From NCBI RefSeq assembly GCF_000225345.1, contig NC_015977.1, forward strand, positions 971,001 to 1,035,000: a stretch of 64,000 nt of DNA, in the 5' to 3' direction. A model generated the notes under the pieces. The model was not told the origin of the DNA. It made no database searches and was given only the letters and a program-made list of their open reading frames with translations. The stretch comes from Roseburia hominis A2-183 (GTDB lineage Bacteria > Bacillota > Clostridia > Lachnospirales > Lachnospiraceae). Shown here piece by piece: positions 17,805 through 27,630 of the stretch (the first letter of the stretch is position 1; the number at the start of each line of letters is the position of its first letter). Both the position numbers and the translations under genes were made by a program.

Positions 17805-18650
17805 ATGAGAGGGAAAAAACAGAAAACAGAACGTGTGATTCCGGGAGTCGGACTGTCCTTTGGAATCACCATAACGATGCTGGGACTGATTGTCGTGATT
17901 CCGCTCTGTTCACTGATTATCTTCTCGGCGCAGATGTCTTTTCCTGAGTTTGTGGCGACGATCACGAACCGGCGTGTGGTATCCAGCTATCTGGTTAGTT
18001 TTTAGACCGCATTTTTCGCGGCGCTGGTGGACGCCGTCATGGGCGTGATTTTGGCCTGGGAGCTGGTGCGGTACGAATTTTCGGGGAAGCGGATCATGAA
18101 CGGAATCATAGAACTTCCGTTTGCGCTTCCGACCGCGGTGGCGGGCATTGCGCTGACGCATCTGACAACAACCAACGGATTGGTGGGCGCCTTTTTTTAC
18201 AATAAGTTTGGAATTGAGATCGCCTACACAAAACTGGGAATTACTGTGGCGCTGATTTTCATCGGGATTCCGTTTGTGGTGCGGTCGGTACAGCCGGTGC
18301 TTGAGAAGATCGATCTCCAGTATGAGGAGGCGGCACACATGCTCGGAGCCAATACGAGACAGACCGTGTTCCGGGTGATTTTACCCGAGATTGCCCCGGT
18401 GCTTCTGGCGGGATTTACGATGTCCTTTGCGAGAGGGCTCGGCGAATACGGAAGCGTGGTGTTCATTGCGGGCAACACGCCGTATGAGACGGAGATCGCG
18501 CCGTTAATGATTATGTCGAAGCTGCAGGAATTTGATTACGCGGGGGCAACGTCCATCGCACTGGTGATGCTGTTTACTGCATTTGTGATTCTGTTTTTCA
18601 ACGCAGCCATCCAGAGCCGCGTAGCGAAAATCACAAGCGGAATCGCATAG
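17805..18650 (+). pseudogene. cysT: Sulfate ABC permease CysT interrupted by an amber codon
   Basis: A full-length CysT/CysU frame (281 codons) from ATG 17805 behind AGGAGGAG, broken by TAG at 18003-18005: ..RRVVSSYLVSF, stop, TAFFAALVDAVMGVILAWEL... The same frame continues without further lesions through LPFALPTAVAGIALTHL, YEEAAHMLGANTRQ (EAA loop) and SFARGLGEYGSVVFIAGN. In E. coli CysT the aligned residue is leucine, so a single TTG-to-TAG change would explain it. cysW and cysA do not follow, and the sbp gene is wrecked, so sulfate uptake from this locus is dead unless the stop is suppressed. Confidence 0.88.
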
Positions 18651-18665
18651 CACGCGAAGAGGTAG

Positions 18666-19376
<711 letters not shown>

Positions 19377-19415
19377 TGGAAGAGAATGGCAGCAGTGCCG
19401 GAAATGAGGAGAAAT

Positions 19416-20687
19416 ATGCAGTATACAGAATCAGAACGATTATTTGAGGCATCAAAAAAATGTATTCCGGGCGGCGTCAACAGTCCGGTGCGCGCCTATC
19501 AGGCGGTTCACCGGACGCCGGTCTTTGTGGAGCGGGCGAGCGGTTCCCACATCTATGATGTGGACGGCAACGCGTATATTGACTATGTGTGTTCTTGGGG
19601 ACCGTGCATTCTGGGACATGCCTATCTGCGCGTAATAAAAGCCGTGCAGGCGGCGTGCGAGAACGGGCTGACATACGGGGCGCCGACAGGAAAGGAACTA
19701 AAGCTTGCAGAGCTGATCCGTTCCTGTATCCCGTCGATGGAAGTGTCCAGACTGGTAAGTTCCGGAACGGAGGCGACGATGAGCGCCATCCGTGTGGCGA
19801 GAGGATTTACGGGACGGGATAAGGTCGTGAAGTTCAGAGGATGCTATCACGGACATTCGGACGGACTTCTGGTAAAAGCCGGATCGGGAGCGCTCACACA
19901 GTCTGTACCGGACAGCAAGGGCGTGCCGGCGGATTATACGAAAAATACGCTGGTGGCGGAGTACAACCAGCCGGATTCGGTGCAGAAGCTCTTTGAGACG
20001 CAGGGAAAAGAGATCGCTGCGATCATCGTGGAGCCGGTGGCTGCCAATATGGGAGTCGTTTTGCCGGAGCCGGGATTTCTGGAATTTCTGCGAAAAATCA
20101 CAGAAGATTACGGGGCACTGCTGATTTTTGATGAGGTAATCACCGGTTTTCGTCTTGGAATCGGCGGGGCGCAGGGATATTTTCATGTGACGCCGGATCT
20201 GACGACGCTCGGCAAGATCATCGGCGGCGGGATGCCGGTCGGCGCATACGGCGGCAGAAAAGAGATCATGGATATGGTTGCGCCGGTCGGACCGGTATAC
20301 CAGGCGGGAACGCTTTCCGGCAACCCGATCGCAACGACGGCAGGCATAGAGACGCTTACCATCTTAAAAGAGACGCCGGAAATCTACACACAGATCGAAG
20401 CAAGTGCGAGGACGCTTGCGGAGGGCATGCGAGGACATTTTGGCGAAAGCGTCTGCGTGAATCAGATCGGATCGCTGATGAGCATTTTCTTTACTGCCCA
20501 GAAAGTAAAGGATTATGAGACTGCAACGTCCTCCGATATTTCCAGATATGCGGATTACTTTAATTATATGCTGGATCATCAGATATATCTGGCACCGTCG
20601 CAGTTCGAGGCAATGTTTGTCTCTGCGGCACATACGGCGGAGGATATCGCACAGACCTGTGAAGTCCTACGGGGATACGGAAGGTAA
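19416..20687 (+). CDS. hemL: Glutamate-1-semialdehyde 2,1-aminomutase
   Basis: A 423-residue PLP enzyme of normal length making 5-aminolevulinate from glutamate-1-semialdehyde. Visible: CIPGGVNSPVRAYQ, SSGTEATMSAIRVARG, LIFDEVITGFRLG, TTLGKIIGGGMPVGAYGG with the PLP lysine, and QAGTLSGNP. I start at 19416 (GAGGAGAAAT before it). It follows the broken hemB by about 40 bp. With hemB truncated and no hemA, hemC or hemD in view, its product has no visible use here, so it may be an intact leftover or serve a pathway completed elsewhere. Confidence 0.93.
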   Translation: MQYTESERLFEASKKCIPGGVNSPVRAYQAVHRTPVFVERASGSHIYDVDGNAYIDYVCSWGPCILGHAYLRVIKAVQAACENGLTYGAPTGKELKLAELIRSCIPSMEVSRLVSSGTEATMSAIRVARGFTGRDKVVKFRGCYHGHSDGLLVKAGSGALTQSVPDSKGVPADYTKNTLVAEYNQPDSVQKLFETQGKEIAAIIVEPVAANMGVVLPEPGFLEFLRKITEDYGALLIFDEVITGFRLGIGGAQGYFHVTPDLTTLGKIIGGGMPVGAYGGRKEIMDMVAPVGPVYQAGTLSGNPIATTAGIETLTILKETPEIYTQIEASARTLAEGMRGHFGESVCVNQIGSLMSIFFTAQKVKDYETATSSDISRYADYFNYMLDHQIYLAPSQFEAMFVSAAHTAEDIAQTCEVLRGYGR

Positions 20688-20757
20688 TTTAAGGAATCGT
20701 ATGCGGTGAAGAGAAAACTGGATTTTTTCGGAGAAACTGCAGGAAAGATGCATAAAG

Positions 20758-20802
20758 AGAGGATGTTACACCGTCGGGGCGGCTGTGCAACGTCCTCTTT
20801 TT
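20758..20802 (+). terminator. Terminator after hemL
   Basis: AGAGGATGT (20758-20766) pairs with ACGTCCTCT (20790-20798) with one G-T pair, inner bases pair further, and TTTTT follows. Confidence 0.8.
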
Positions 20803-20843
20803 GTATATAATGAAGTACAATATCTCCCGCAGGTATTTTGCAG

Positions 20844-20898
20844 TTGACAAATAAAAAAAATGATACTAGTATAAATCATATCATATGGGTATGATATG
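20844..20898 (+). promoter_or_regulatory. nifS promoter with CATATCATA dyad
   Basis: TTGACA at 20844-20849 and TATAAAT at 20870-20876 (spacer slightly long), then a perfect inverted repeat CATATCATA (20877-20885)-TGGG-TATGATATG (20890-20898) placed over the transcription start. This is a good repressor site; the two Rrf2 regulators at the operon's end are the obvious candidates. Related ATATCATAT sequences occur at about 24180 before lepA. Confidence 0.65.
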
Positions 20899-20925
20899 AA
20901 ATAAAAAAGGAAATGGTACGAGAAT

Positions 20926-22110
20926 ATGGAAAAGAAACTTATTTACATGGATAACGCAGCTACCACACCGGTCAAACCGGAAGTGCTTGATGCAATGCTT
21001 CCGTACTTTACAGAGAAGTTCGGTAATCCATCCAGCATATACAGCATTTCTTCTGAGAATAAGAAAGCAATCACGGATGCCAGAGAGGTCATTGCGAAGA
21101 CCATCAACACCACGCCGGAGAATATCTATTTTACCGCAGGTGGTTCCGAGTCTGACAACTGGGCATTAAAGGCAACGGCAGATGCCTATGCGTCCAAAGG
21201 AAAGCACATCATCACGACGAAGATCGAGCATCATGCGATTCTTCACACCTGTGAGTATCTGGAGACGAAAGGCTTCGAGATCACTTACCTGGATGTGGAT
21301 GAGAACGGTCTGGTAAAGCTGGACGAGCTTACCGCAGCCATCCGTCCGGACACCATCTTAATCTCCGTGATGTTCGCGAACAACGAGATCGGAACCATCG
21401 AGCCGATTGCTGAGATCGGTAAGATCGCACATGAGCATGGCGTACTGTTCCACACAGATGCAGTACAGGCATACACACAGGTGCCGATCGATGTCGAGGC
21501 AATGAATATCGATATGATGAGCACCAGCGGTCACAAGATCAACGGACCGAAGGGAATCGGTTTCTTATATATCAGAAAAGGTGTGAAGATCAAATCCTTT
21601 ATCCACGGCGGAGCACAGGAGCGCCACAGAAGAGCAGGTACCGAGAACGTAACCGGTATCATCGGTCTTGCAAAGGCAGCAGAGATCGCTACGGCCAACA
21701 TGAAGGAGCGCACTGCGGAGGAGATCAAAGTCAGAGATCATTTGATCGAGCGCATCGAGAAGGAGATTCCGTATGCAAAGTTAAACGGAGACCGTGTGAA
21801 GCGTCTGCCGAACAACGTGAACTTCAGCTTCCAGTTCGTAGAGGGAGAGTCCATGCTGATTCTTCTGGATTCCAAGGGAATCTGCGCATCAAGCGGTTCT
21901 GCATGTACATCCGGTTCCCTGGATCCGTCCCATGTACTTCTGGCAATCGGACTGCCGCATGAGATTGCACACGGTTCTCTGCGTCTGACCATCAGCGACC
22001 AGATCACGATGGAGGATGCGGACTACGTCGTTGACAACTTAAAAGAGATTGTGAACCACTTAAGAGAGATGTCTCCGCTGTACGAGGATTTCATCAAGAA
22101 AAACAAATAA
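20926..22110 (+). CDS. nifS: Cysteine desulfurase, NifS type
   Basis: A 394-residue PLP enzyme that removes sulfur from cysteine for Fe-S cluster and thio-cofactor assembly. Visible: YMDNAATTPVKPEVLDAM, FGNPSSIYS, TAGGSESDNWALKATA, HTDAVQAYTQVPIDVE, the PLP lysine in TSGHKINGPKGIGF, and the catalytic cysteine loop ICASSGSACTSGSLDPSH. Start behind AAAAAAGGAAATGG. First gene of an Fe-S operon with nifU 26 bp downstream. Confidence 0.95.
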   Translation: MEKKLIYMDNAATTPVKPEVLDAMLPYFTEKFGNPSSIYSISSENKKAITDAREVIAKTINTTPENIYFTAGGSESDNWALKATADAYASKGKHIITTKIEHHAILHTCEYLETKGFEITYLDVDENGLVKLDELTAAIRPDTILISVMFANNEIGTIEPIAEIGKIAHEHGVLFHTDAVQAYTQVPIDVEAMNIDMMSTSGHKINGPKGIGFLYIRKGVKIKSFIHGGAQERHRRAGTENVTGIIGLAKAAEIATANMKERTAEEIKVRDHLIERIEKEIPYAKLNGDRVKRLPNNVNFSFQFVEGESMLILLDSKGICASSGSACTSGSLDPSHVLLAIGLPHEIAHGSLRLTISDQITMEDADYVVDNLKEIVNHLREMSPLYEDFIKKNK

Positions 22111-22136
22111 TATAAAAAAGAAAGCAGGTATATGTT

Positions 22137-22574
22137 ATGTATAGTGAAAAGGTTATGGATCATTTTCAGCACCCGAGAAATGTAGGAGAGATTGAGGACG
22201 CAAGCGGTGTCGGCACCGTCGGAAATGCAAAGTGCGGCGATATCATGCGTATGTATCTCGATATTGATGAGAACCAGGTTATCCGTGACTGCAAGTTCAA
22301 GACATTCGGCTGCGGCGCTGCTGTGGCAACCAGCAGTATGGCAACGGAGCTTGTAAAGGGCAAGACCATTTACGAGGCGCTGCAGATCACGAACAAGGCA
22401 GTTATGGAGGCGCTTGACGGACTTCCTCCTGTAAAGGTACACTGTTCTCTTCTCGCAGAGGAGGCAATTCATGCGGCACTCTGGGATTACGCAGAGAAGC
22501 ATAACATCAAGATCGAAGGTCTTGAGAAGCCGAAGAACGATATCAGCGAAGGTCTGGAAGAGGAAGATTACTAA
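22137..22574 (+). CDS. nifU: Fe-S cluster scaffold, NifU/IscU type
   Basis: A 145-residue scaffold that receives sulfur from the desulfurase. The three cluster-binding cysteines are in NAKCGDIM, TFGCGAAVATSS and KVHCSLLAEEAI. It has only the IscU-like domain, without the ferredoxin and C-terminal parts of full NifU, the common arrangement in clostridia. Confidence 0.94.
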   Translation: MYSEKVMDHFQHPRNVGEIEDASGVGTVGNAKCGDIMRMYLDIDENQVIRDCKFKTFGCGAAVATSSMATELVKGKTIYEALQITNKAVMEALDGLPPVKVHCSLLAEEAIHAALWDYAEKHNIKIEGLEKPKNDISEGLEEEDY

Positions 22575-22576
22575 GA

Positions 22577-23161
22577 ATGAATCGGCAGGATGAAGCGGAC
22601 TATACGGCATTAAAAGAATATTTATGCGACATGATCTTAGAGGAACAGCTAAAGCTCGGCTATGAGCGTGAGACGATCCGGTTTTATTCACCATCGTCGT
22701 CAATCGGACATGTGTTAAAGCTGTCTGACCGCTCCAAGCCGGCGGTTCTTGCGGCGCTGGAGGGATTTGGCGCATATGCGGCGGATACCCTCGGTGAAGT
22801 GGCAGTATCTGGGGCGAGCGGCGGGAGAATCTGTTTTCTCATTCCTGCAGCGGGTGCGGAGTATGTGCATGCGCACGGCGTGGCGCATCCGTTCTTAAAG
22901 GATCTGATTGACTGCTTCGGCAGACATGATGTGACGAGAGAGCAGGTGTGGGAGCTGTTCCGGCACTATTCTAAGAGTGCTCGTATCATTGAGATCAAAA
23001 GCGATGAATTTGATGACGTGTGCTACTTTGAGGATGGCAATCCGGATTCTTATCTGTACTGCGTCAAGTTCGACGAGGGACATGCGTTTTATCACCGCTT
23101 CTTAAAAGAGGATTTTGAAGAGCTGTTCGGTGAAGCCAGCAGGATGAAAGGGGCCCGATAG
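22577..23161 (+). CDS. DUF3877-like protein of unknown function
   Basis: A 194-residue soluble protein starting 2 bases after the nifU stop. Sequence features: YERETIRFYSPSSSIGHVLK near the start, an Ala/Gly-rich middle and an acidic C-terminal half (EIKSDEFDDVCYFEDGNPDS). No signal peptide, membrane segment or metal motif. I believe it belongs to DUF3877, found in Lachnospiraceae. Its place between nifU and two Rrf2 regulators suggests a link to Fe-S or sulfur metabolism, but no function is known to me. Confidence 0.65.
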   Translation: MNRQDEADYTALKEYLCDMILEEQLKLGYERETIRFYSPSSSIGHVLKLSDRSKPAVLAALEGFGAYAADTLGEVAVSGASGGRICFLIPAAGAEYVHAHGVAHPFLKDLIDCFGRHDVTREQVWELFRHYSKSARIIEIKSDEFDDVCYFEDGNPDSYLYCVKFDEGHAFYHRFLKEDFEELFGEASRMKGAR

Positions 23162-23162
23162 C

Positions 23163-23585
23163 ATGAAAATTACGACAAAGGGACGCTATGCGATCCACAT
23201 ACTGTACGATCTGGCGGTCAACGGCACGGAGCATCCGGTGTCGGTCAAGGAGATGGCAACGAGACAGGAGATTTCCGTCAAATATACAGAGCAGATCATT
23301 TCCATTCTGAACAAGGCGGGCTATGTTTCCAGCAGCCGGGGATTTCAGGGCGGCTACCGTCTGACGAAGCCGTTGGACGAATATGTGATCGGTGATATTC
23401 TGCGTCTGACGGAGGGATCGCTCGCGCCGGTCGAGTGTCTTGCGAACGCCGAGAATCCCTGCCCCAAACAGCAGAAATGCGCGACGATCATGCTCTGGGA
23501 AAAAGTCGATAAGGCGATCCGGGACGTGGTCGATCATGTGACATTGCAGGATCTTCTGGACTGGCAGAAGCAGGAAAGGTGTTAG
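23163..23585 (+). CDS. Rrf2-family regulator with Fe-S cysteine triad, first copy
   Basis: A 140-residue Rrf2/IscR/CymR protein: MKITTKGRYAIHILYDLAVN, the winged helix (VKEMATRQEISVKYTEQIIS) and wing GFQGGYRLTKP. Three cysteines with C-x7-C-x5-C spacing (ECLANAENPCPKQQKC) match the cluster loop of IscR. It starts 1 base after the previous stop, behind AAGGGG. Likely an Fe-S or cysteine-responsive repressor acting on its own operon and possibly on the sulfur-uptake dyads at 5.2 and 17.7 kb (inference). Confidence 0.88.
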   Translation: MKITTKGRYAIHILYDLAVNGTEHPVSVKEMATRQEISVKYTEQIISILNKAGYVSSSRGFQGGYRLTKPLDEYVIGDILRLTEGSLAPVECLANAENPCPKQQKCATIMLWEKVDKAIRDVVDHVTLQDLLDWQKQERC

Positions 23586-23596
23586 TGTGAACGAAT

Positions 23597-24046
23597 ATGA
23601 AAATTTCTACAAAAGGCAGATATGCGCTGCGCCTGATGCTGGATCTGGCGATGAACGGTGAGAACAACGTTGTGCGCATTAAAGATATTGCGGAAAGACA
23701 GCAGATCTCAGACAAATATCTTGAGCAGATCATATCCGTATTGAACAAGGCAGGTTATGTGCGGAGCACCAGAGGACCGCAGGGCGGTTATTCGCTGCGG
23801 AAAGCACCGGAGGAATACACGGTTGGCGATATTTTGCGTCTGACGGAGGGATCGCTCGCGCCGGTTGCCTGCGTGGAGGAGGAAGGAAGTTGCGAACGCG
23901 AAGTGGATTGCGTTACCGTGGAGGTGTGGAAGCGGCTGAACCAGGCGATCAGCGATGTCGTGGATCATATCACACTGGCGGATCTGGTTGCACTGCAGGA
24001 AGAGAAGCGCGAGAAGAGCGGTCTTGACTTTGGAAAAGATATCTGA
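23597..24046 (+). CDS. Rrf2-family regulator with Fe-S cysteine triad, second copy
   Basis: A 149-residue paralogue 11 bp downstream: MKISTKGRYALRLMLDLAMN, VRIKDIAERQQISDKYLEQI, GPQGGYSLRKAPEEYTVGDI. Its cysteines are ACVEEEGSCEREVDC (C-x6-C-x5-C), one residue shorter in the first gap than its neighbour. The two share GDILRLTEGSLAPV exactly, so they arose by tandem duplication and have since diverged. One could be IscR-like and the other CymR-like. Confidence 0.88.
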   Translation: MKISTKGRYALRLMLDLAMNGENNVVRIKDIAERQQISDKYLEQIISVLNKAGYVRSTRGPQGGYSLRKAPEEYTVGDILRLTEGSLAPVACVEEEGSCEREVDCVTVEVWKRLNQAISDVVDHITLADLVALQEEKREKSGLDFGKDI

Positions 24047-24070
24047 GTTATCATATGATACATAAAATAA

Positions 24071-24118
24071 GAAGAACCCCTGTTATGGTGTTTGCAGCCA
24101 CCGTAGCAGGGGGTCTTC
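24071..24118 (+). terminator. Strong hairpin after the Rrf2 pair
   Basis: Arms 24071-24090 and 24099-24118 form a nearly 20-bp stem (GAAGAACCCCTG.. / ..CAGGGGGTCTTC) with a few mismatches and an 8-base loop. No T run follows directly, so it may act as an mRNA 3' end or imperfect terminator. The remaining 24119-24385 holds only the lepA promoter and A+T-rich sequence. Confidence 0.6.
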
Positions 24119-24287
24119 GCTTAAGAAGGGGGTTTTCTCGGTTTATTCACCAAAACCCATGCCGATAAATATCGACGTTGATATCATATCATATTCTGGG
24201 GAAAAATCCAGTGTAAAATTGTGAAATTTTGCTCATATATGCGCGGTTTGCAAATAAATTGCGTGGTTTTTGCGAACCGCGATTCCC

Positions 24288-24317
24288 TTGACGTTTTCCG
24301 GTTTTATCCCTTATAAT
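24288..24317 (+). promoter_or_regulatory. lepA promoter
   Basis: TTGACG (24288-24293), 18-bp spacer, TATAAT (24312-24317), 68 bp before the lepA start. Confidence 0.75.
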
Positions 24318-24385
24318 ATTGCAGATAAGTGATGCGTGTGGCTGCCGGAGGGCAGAAGTGATGCGCACCGGGCAGGAGGAAATGA

Positions 24386-26197
24386 ATGTCGATTGACCAG
24401 AGTAAAATCAGAAATTTTTGTATCATAGCACATATCGATCACGGTAAATCTACACTTGCCGATCGTATTATAGAAAAAACAGGAACCTTGACCAGCAGGG
24501 AAATGCAGGCGCAGGTGTTAGATAACATGGATCTGGAGAGAGAGCGCGGAATTACGATCAAGTCGCAGGCGGTTCGCATTATCTACAAGGCGAACGACGG
24601 CGAGGAATATATTTTTAATCTGATCGATACCCCGGGACATGTCGATTTTAACTACGAGGTATCGAGAAGCCTTGCGGCATGCGACGGTGCGATTCTGGTC
24701 GTGGATGCGGCGCAGGGCGTGGAGGCACAGACCCTTGCGAATGTGTATCTTGCGTTAGACCATGATCTGGATGTAATGCCGGTCATCAACAAGGTCGACC
24801 TGCCGAGCGCGCAGCCGGACGAGGTCGTAAAGGAGATCGAGGACGTCATCGGAATCGAGGCGGAGGATGCGCCGCGCATTTCCGCAAAGACAGGACTCAA
24901 TGTCGATCAGGTGTTAGAGCAGATCGTACAGAAGATTCCGGCGCCGGCCGGCGATCCAAAAGCGCCGCTTCAGGCGCTGATCTTTGACGCACTCTATGAT
25001 TCCTACAAGGGTGTCATCGTGTTCTGCCGGATCAAGGAGGGCACGGTGCGGGTCGGCGATCCGATCCTTATGATGGCGACCGGGGCGCAGTCCGAAGTTA
25101 CCGAGGTCGGTTACTTTGGAGCAGGGCAGTTCATTCCGTGTGACGAACTGTCTGCCGGCATGGTCGGCTACATCTGTGCGAGCATCAAAAATGTGCGGGA
25201 TACCCGCGTGGGTGATACGGTGACGAACGCCGCACATCCGTGTGAGGAGCCGCTTCCGGGTTATAAAAAAGTCAATCCGATGGTATACTGCGGCATGTAT
25301 CCGGCGGACAGTGCCAAATATCCGGATCTGCGCGATGCGTTGGAGAAGCTTCAGATCAACGATGCGTCGCTGCAGTATGAACCGGAGACGTCGCTGGCGC
25401 TGGGCTTCGGATTCCGCTGCGGTTTCTTAGGACTGCTTCATCTGGAGATCGTGCAGGAGCGTCTGGAGAGAGAGTTTCATCTGGATCTCGTGACGACGGC
25501 ACCGGGCGTTATCTATAAGGTGCACAAGACGAACGGAGAGGTGATCGATCTGACGAACCCGTCTAATCTGCCGGATCCGTCCGAGATCGAGTATATGGAG
25601 GAACCGGTCGTTTCGGCGGAGATCATGGTGACGAGCGAGTATGTCGGCGCGATTATGACGCTTTGCCAGGAACGGCGCGGTGTATACAACGGTATGGAGT
25701 ATCTGGAGGAGACCCGTGCGCTCATCAAGTACGATCTGCCGCTCAATGAGATCATCTACGATTTCTTTGACGCCTTAAAGTCCCGCTCGAGAGGATACGC
25801 TTCGTTCGACTATGAGCTGAAGGGCTATGAGCGTTCCGAGCTTGTGAAGCTGGATATTCTGATTAACAAGGAGCAGGTGGACGCGCTCTCGTTCATCGTC
25901 TTTAAGGACAGTGCTTACGACAGGGGCAGAAAGATGTGCGAGAAGTTAAAGGAAGAGATTCCGAGACATCTGTTTGAGATTCCGATCCAGGCGGCAGTCG
26001 GCGGCAAGGTGATTGCCCGTGAGACAGTCAAGGCGCTGCGCAAGGATGTGCTTGCAAAGTGCTACGGCGGCGATATTTCGCGTAAGAAAAAGCTTTTAGA
26101 GAAGCAGAAGGAAGGCAAGAAGCGCATGCGTCAGGTCGGAAATGTAGAGATTCCGCAGGAGGCATTCATGAGCGTCTTGAAGCTGGATGAAGATTAA
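24386..26197 (+). CDS. lepA: Elongation factor 4 (LepA) GTPase
   Basis: A 603-residue translational GTPase of standard length. G-motifs: [14 protein letters not shown] (G1), RGITIK (G2), [14 protein letters not shown] (G3), INKVDLP (G4). The LepA-specific C-terminal domain ends with [20 protein letters not shown] and [16 protein letters not shown]. It acts on stalled ribosomes. lepA next to hemW is a widely conserved Firmicute order. Confidence 0.97.
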   Translation: MSIDQSKIRNFCIIAHIDHGKSTLADRIIEKTGTLTSREMQAQVLDNMDLERERGITIKSQAVRIIYKANDGEEYIFNLIDTPGHVDFNYEVSRSLAACDGAILVVDAAQGVEAQTLANVYLALDHDLDVMPVINKVDLPSAQPDEVVKEIEDVIGIEAEDAPRISAKTGLNVDQVLEQIVQKIPAPAGDPKAPLQALIFDALYDSYKGVIVFCRIKEGTVRVGDPILMMATGAQSEVTEVGYFGAGQFIPCDELSAGMVGYICASIKNVRDTRVGDTVTNAAHPCEEPLPGYKKVNPMVYCGMYPADSAKYPDLRDALEKLQINDASLQYEPETSLALGFGFRCGFLGLLHLEIVQERLEREFHLDLVTTAPGVIYKVHKTNGEVIDLTNPSNLPDPSEIEYMEEPVVSAEIMVTSEYVGAIMTLCQERRGVYNGMEYLEETRALIKYDLPLNEIIYDFFDALKSRSRGYASFDYELKGYERSELVKLDILINKEQVDALSFIVFKDSAYDRGRKMCEKLKEEIPRHLFEIPIQAAVGGKVIARETVKALRKDVLAKCYGGDISRKKKLLEKQKEGKKRMRQVGNVEIPQEAFMSVLKLDED

Positions 26198-26271
26198 AGG
26201 AACAGATCGGAAAATGCAGCGTCAGTGATGGCAGTGTCAGGAATATTTTTGGGAAAGGAGCGGCGTGTGGA

Positions 26272-27519
26272 GTGAGTCAGAAAACAATGGAATTGTACAT
26301 TCATATTCCGTTTTGCGTCAAAAAATGCCAGTATTGTGATTTCCTTTCCTTTGCGGCGGACGAGGCAACGCAGGCAGCCTACGTGGAGGCGCTGCTCCGG
26401 GAGATTGCGTATTACGGACCGCATTGCAGCGACTACCTGGTATCGACGGTATATATCGGCGGCGGCACGCCATCGTGGCTCACAGAGGAGTGGATGGCAC
26501 AGATTATGTCGGCGGTTCGCCGGTCGTTTCGTCTGGCGTCGGATGCGGAAATATCCATTGAGTGCAATCCGGGAACCGTCACCGATCACAAGTTTGCCGG
26601 CTACCGGAATGCGGGAATCAACCGGATCAGCATCGGCCTGCAGTCGGCTGTGGATGAGGAATTAAAGATTCTCGGGCGGATTCACACGTTTGACCAGTTC
26701 CTGAAGACTTACGAGCTGGCGCGCAAAAACGGATTCGACAATGTCAATGTGGATATTATGAGTTCTCTTCCGGGACAGACGGCAGAGAGTTTTGCCCGCA
26801 CCCTGCAGCAGCTTCTGTGGCTGAAACCGGAGCATATTTCCGCCTATTCCCTGATCATTGAGAAGGGGACGCCATTTTACGATCTGTATAAGTTTGACGC
26901 GGTCAAGCAGCAGGCGGGAATGCAGACGGTGGCGCTGCCGACGGAGGATGAAGTGTACCGGATGACCAAGCTGACCGAGCAGGTGCTTGCGGAAGCGGGA
27001 TATGTGCACTATGAGGTTTCTAATTTTGCAAAACCGGGTTATGCGTGCCGGCACAATATCGGCTACTGGGAGCGGGAGAATTATCTGGGACTGGGGCTTG
27101 GCGCGTCGTCTCTGATGGAGAATATCCGCTACAGCAACACGCGGGAATTGTATGTGTATCTGGAAGAAACCAGACATATTCGTGAGGGTATCTGGGAGAA
27201 TGAGATAACGGATAGCCAGGGGAGCGGCGCATCCGGCAGGGTGGAACAGCTTCCGGCCACGAATCTGCATGCTTCGGCAGAGCGCATTACACGAAAAGGG
27301 CAGATGGAAGAGTTTATGTTTTTAGGACTCCGCATGATGGAGGGAATTTCCAGGGAACGTTTTGCACAGACGTTTGGAACACAGATTGAGGCAGTGTATC
27401 AGGAGGTGCTGCTGCATCTTACGGAGGAAGGACTGCTCGAAAAACGCGCGGGGAGGATTTATTTGACGGAACGCGGGCAGGATGTGAGCAATTACGCTCT
27501 GGCACAGTTTTTACTTTAG
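26272..27519 (+). CDS. hemW: Radical-SAM heme chaperone HemW-like protein
   Basis: A 415-residue radical-SAM protein, often annotated oxygen-independent coproporphyrinogen oxidase. The cluster motif is CVKKCQYCDF (CX3CX2C plus the F of HemW), followed by YIGGGTPSWL, IECNPGTVTD and SLPGQTAESF, with the HemW C-terminal domain. The CX3CX2CXF form and lepA linkage favour HemW over HemN. Start GTG 26272 follows AAAGGAG at about 11 bases; ATG 26287 is an alternative. A short insert (GSGASGRVEQLPATNLHAS) is not general to the family. Confidence 0.88.
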   Translation: MSQKTMELYIHIPFCVKKCQYCDFLSFAADEATQAAYVEALLREIAYYGPHCSDYLVSTVYIGGGTPSWLTEEWMAQIMSAVRRSFRLASDAEISIECNPGTVTDHKFAGYRNAGINRISIGLQSAVDEELKILGRIHTFDQFLKTYELARKNGFDNVNVDIMSSLPGQTAESFARTLQQLLWLKPEHISAYSLIIEKGTPFYDLYKFDAVKQQAGMQTVALPTEDEVYRMTKLTEQVLAEAGYVHYEVSNFAKPGYACRHNIGYWERENYLGLGLGASSLMENIRYSNTRELYVYLEETRHIREGIWENEITDSQGSGASGRVEQLPATNLHASAERITRKGQMEEFMFLGLRMMEGISRERFAQTFGTQIEAVYQEVLLHLTEEGLLEKRAGRIYLTERGQDVSNYALAQFLL

Positions 27520-27630
27520 AACGATGAATCCGGACGGATTCATATTAAGAAATTCTTCATAAAGATTCATTCGCGTTTTCACGGAAAGAGGACTAAAATA
27601 GAATCGTAGGAATCCAAGGAGTGAAGTGAT

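Noticed and set aside
18003..18005. UAG in cysT as selenocysteine or pyrrolysine recoding
   Set aside because: Selenocysteine uses UGA; pyrrolysine occurs in methylamine methyltransferases and no pyl genes are visible. A plain nonsense mutation is simpler.
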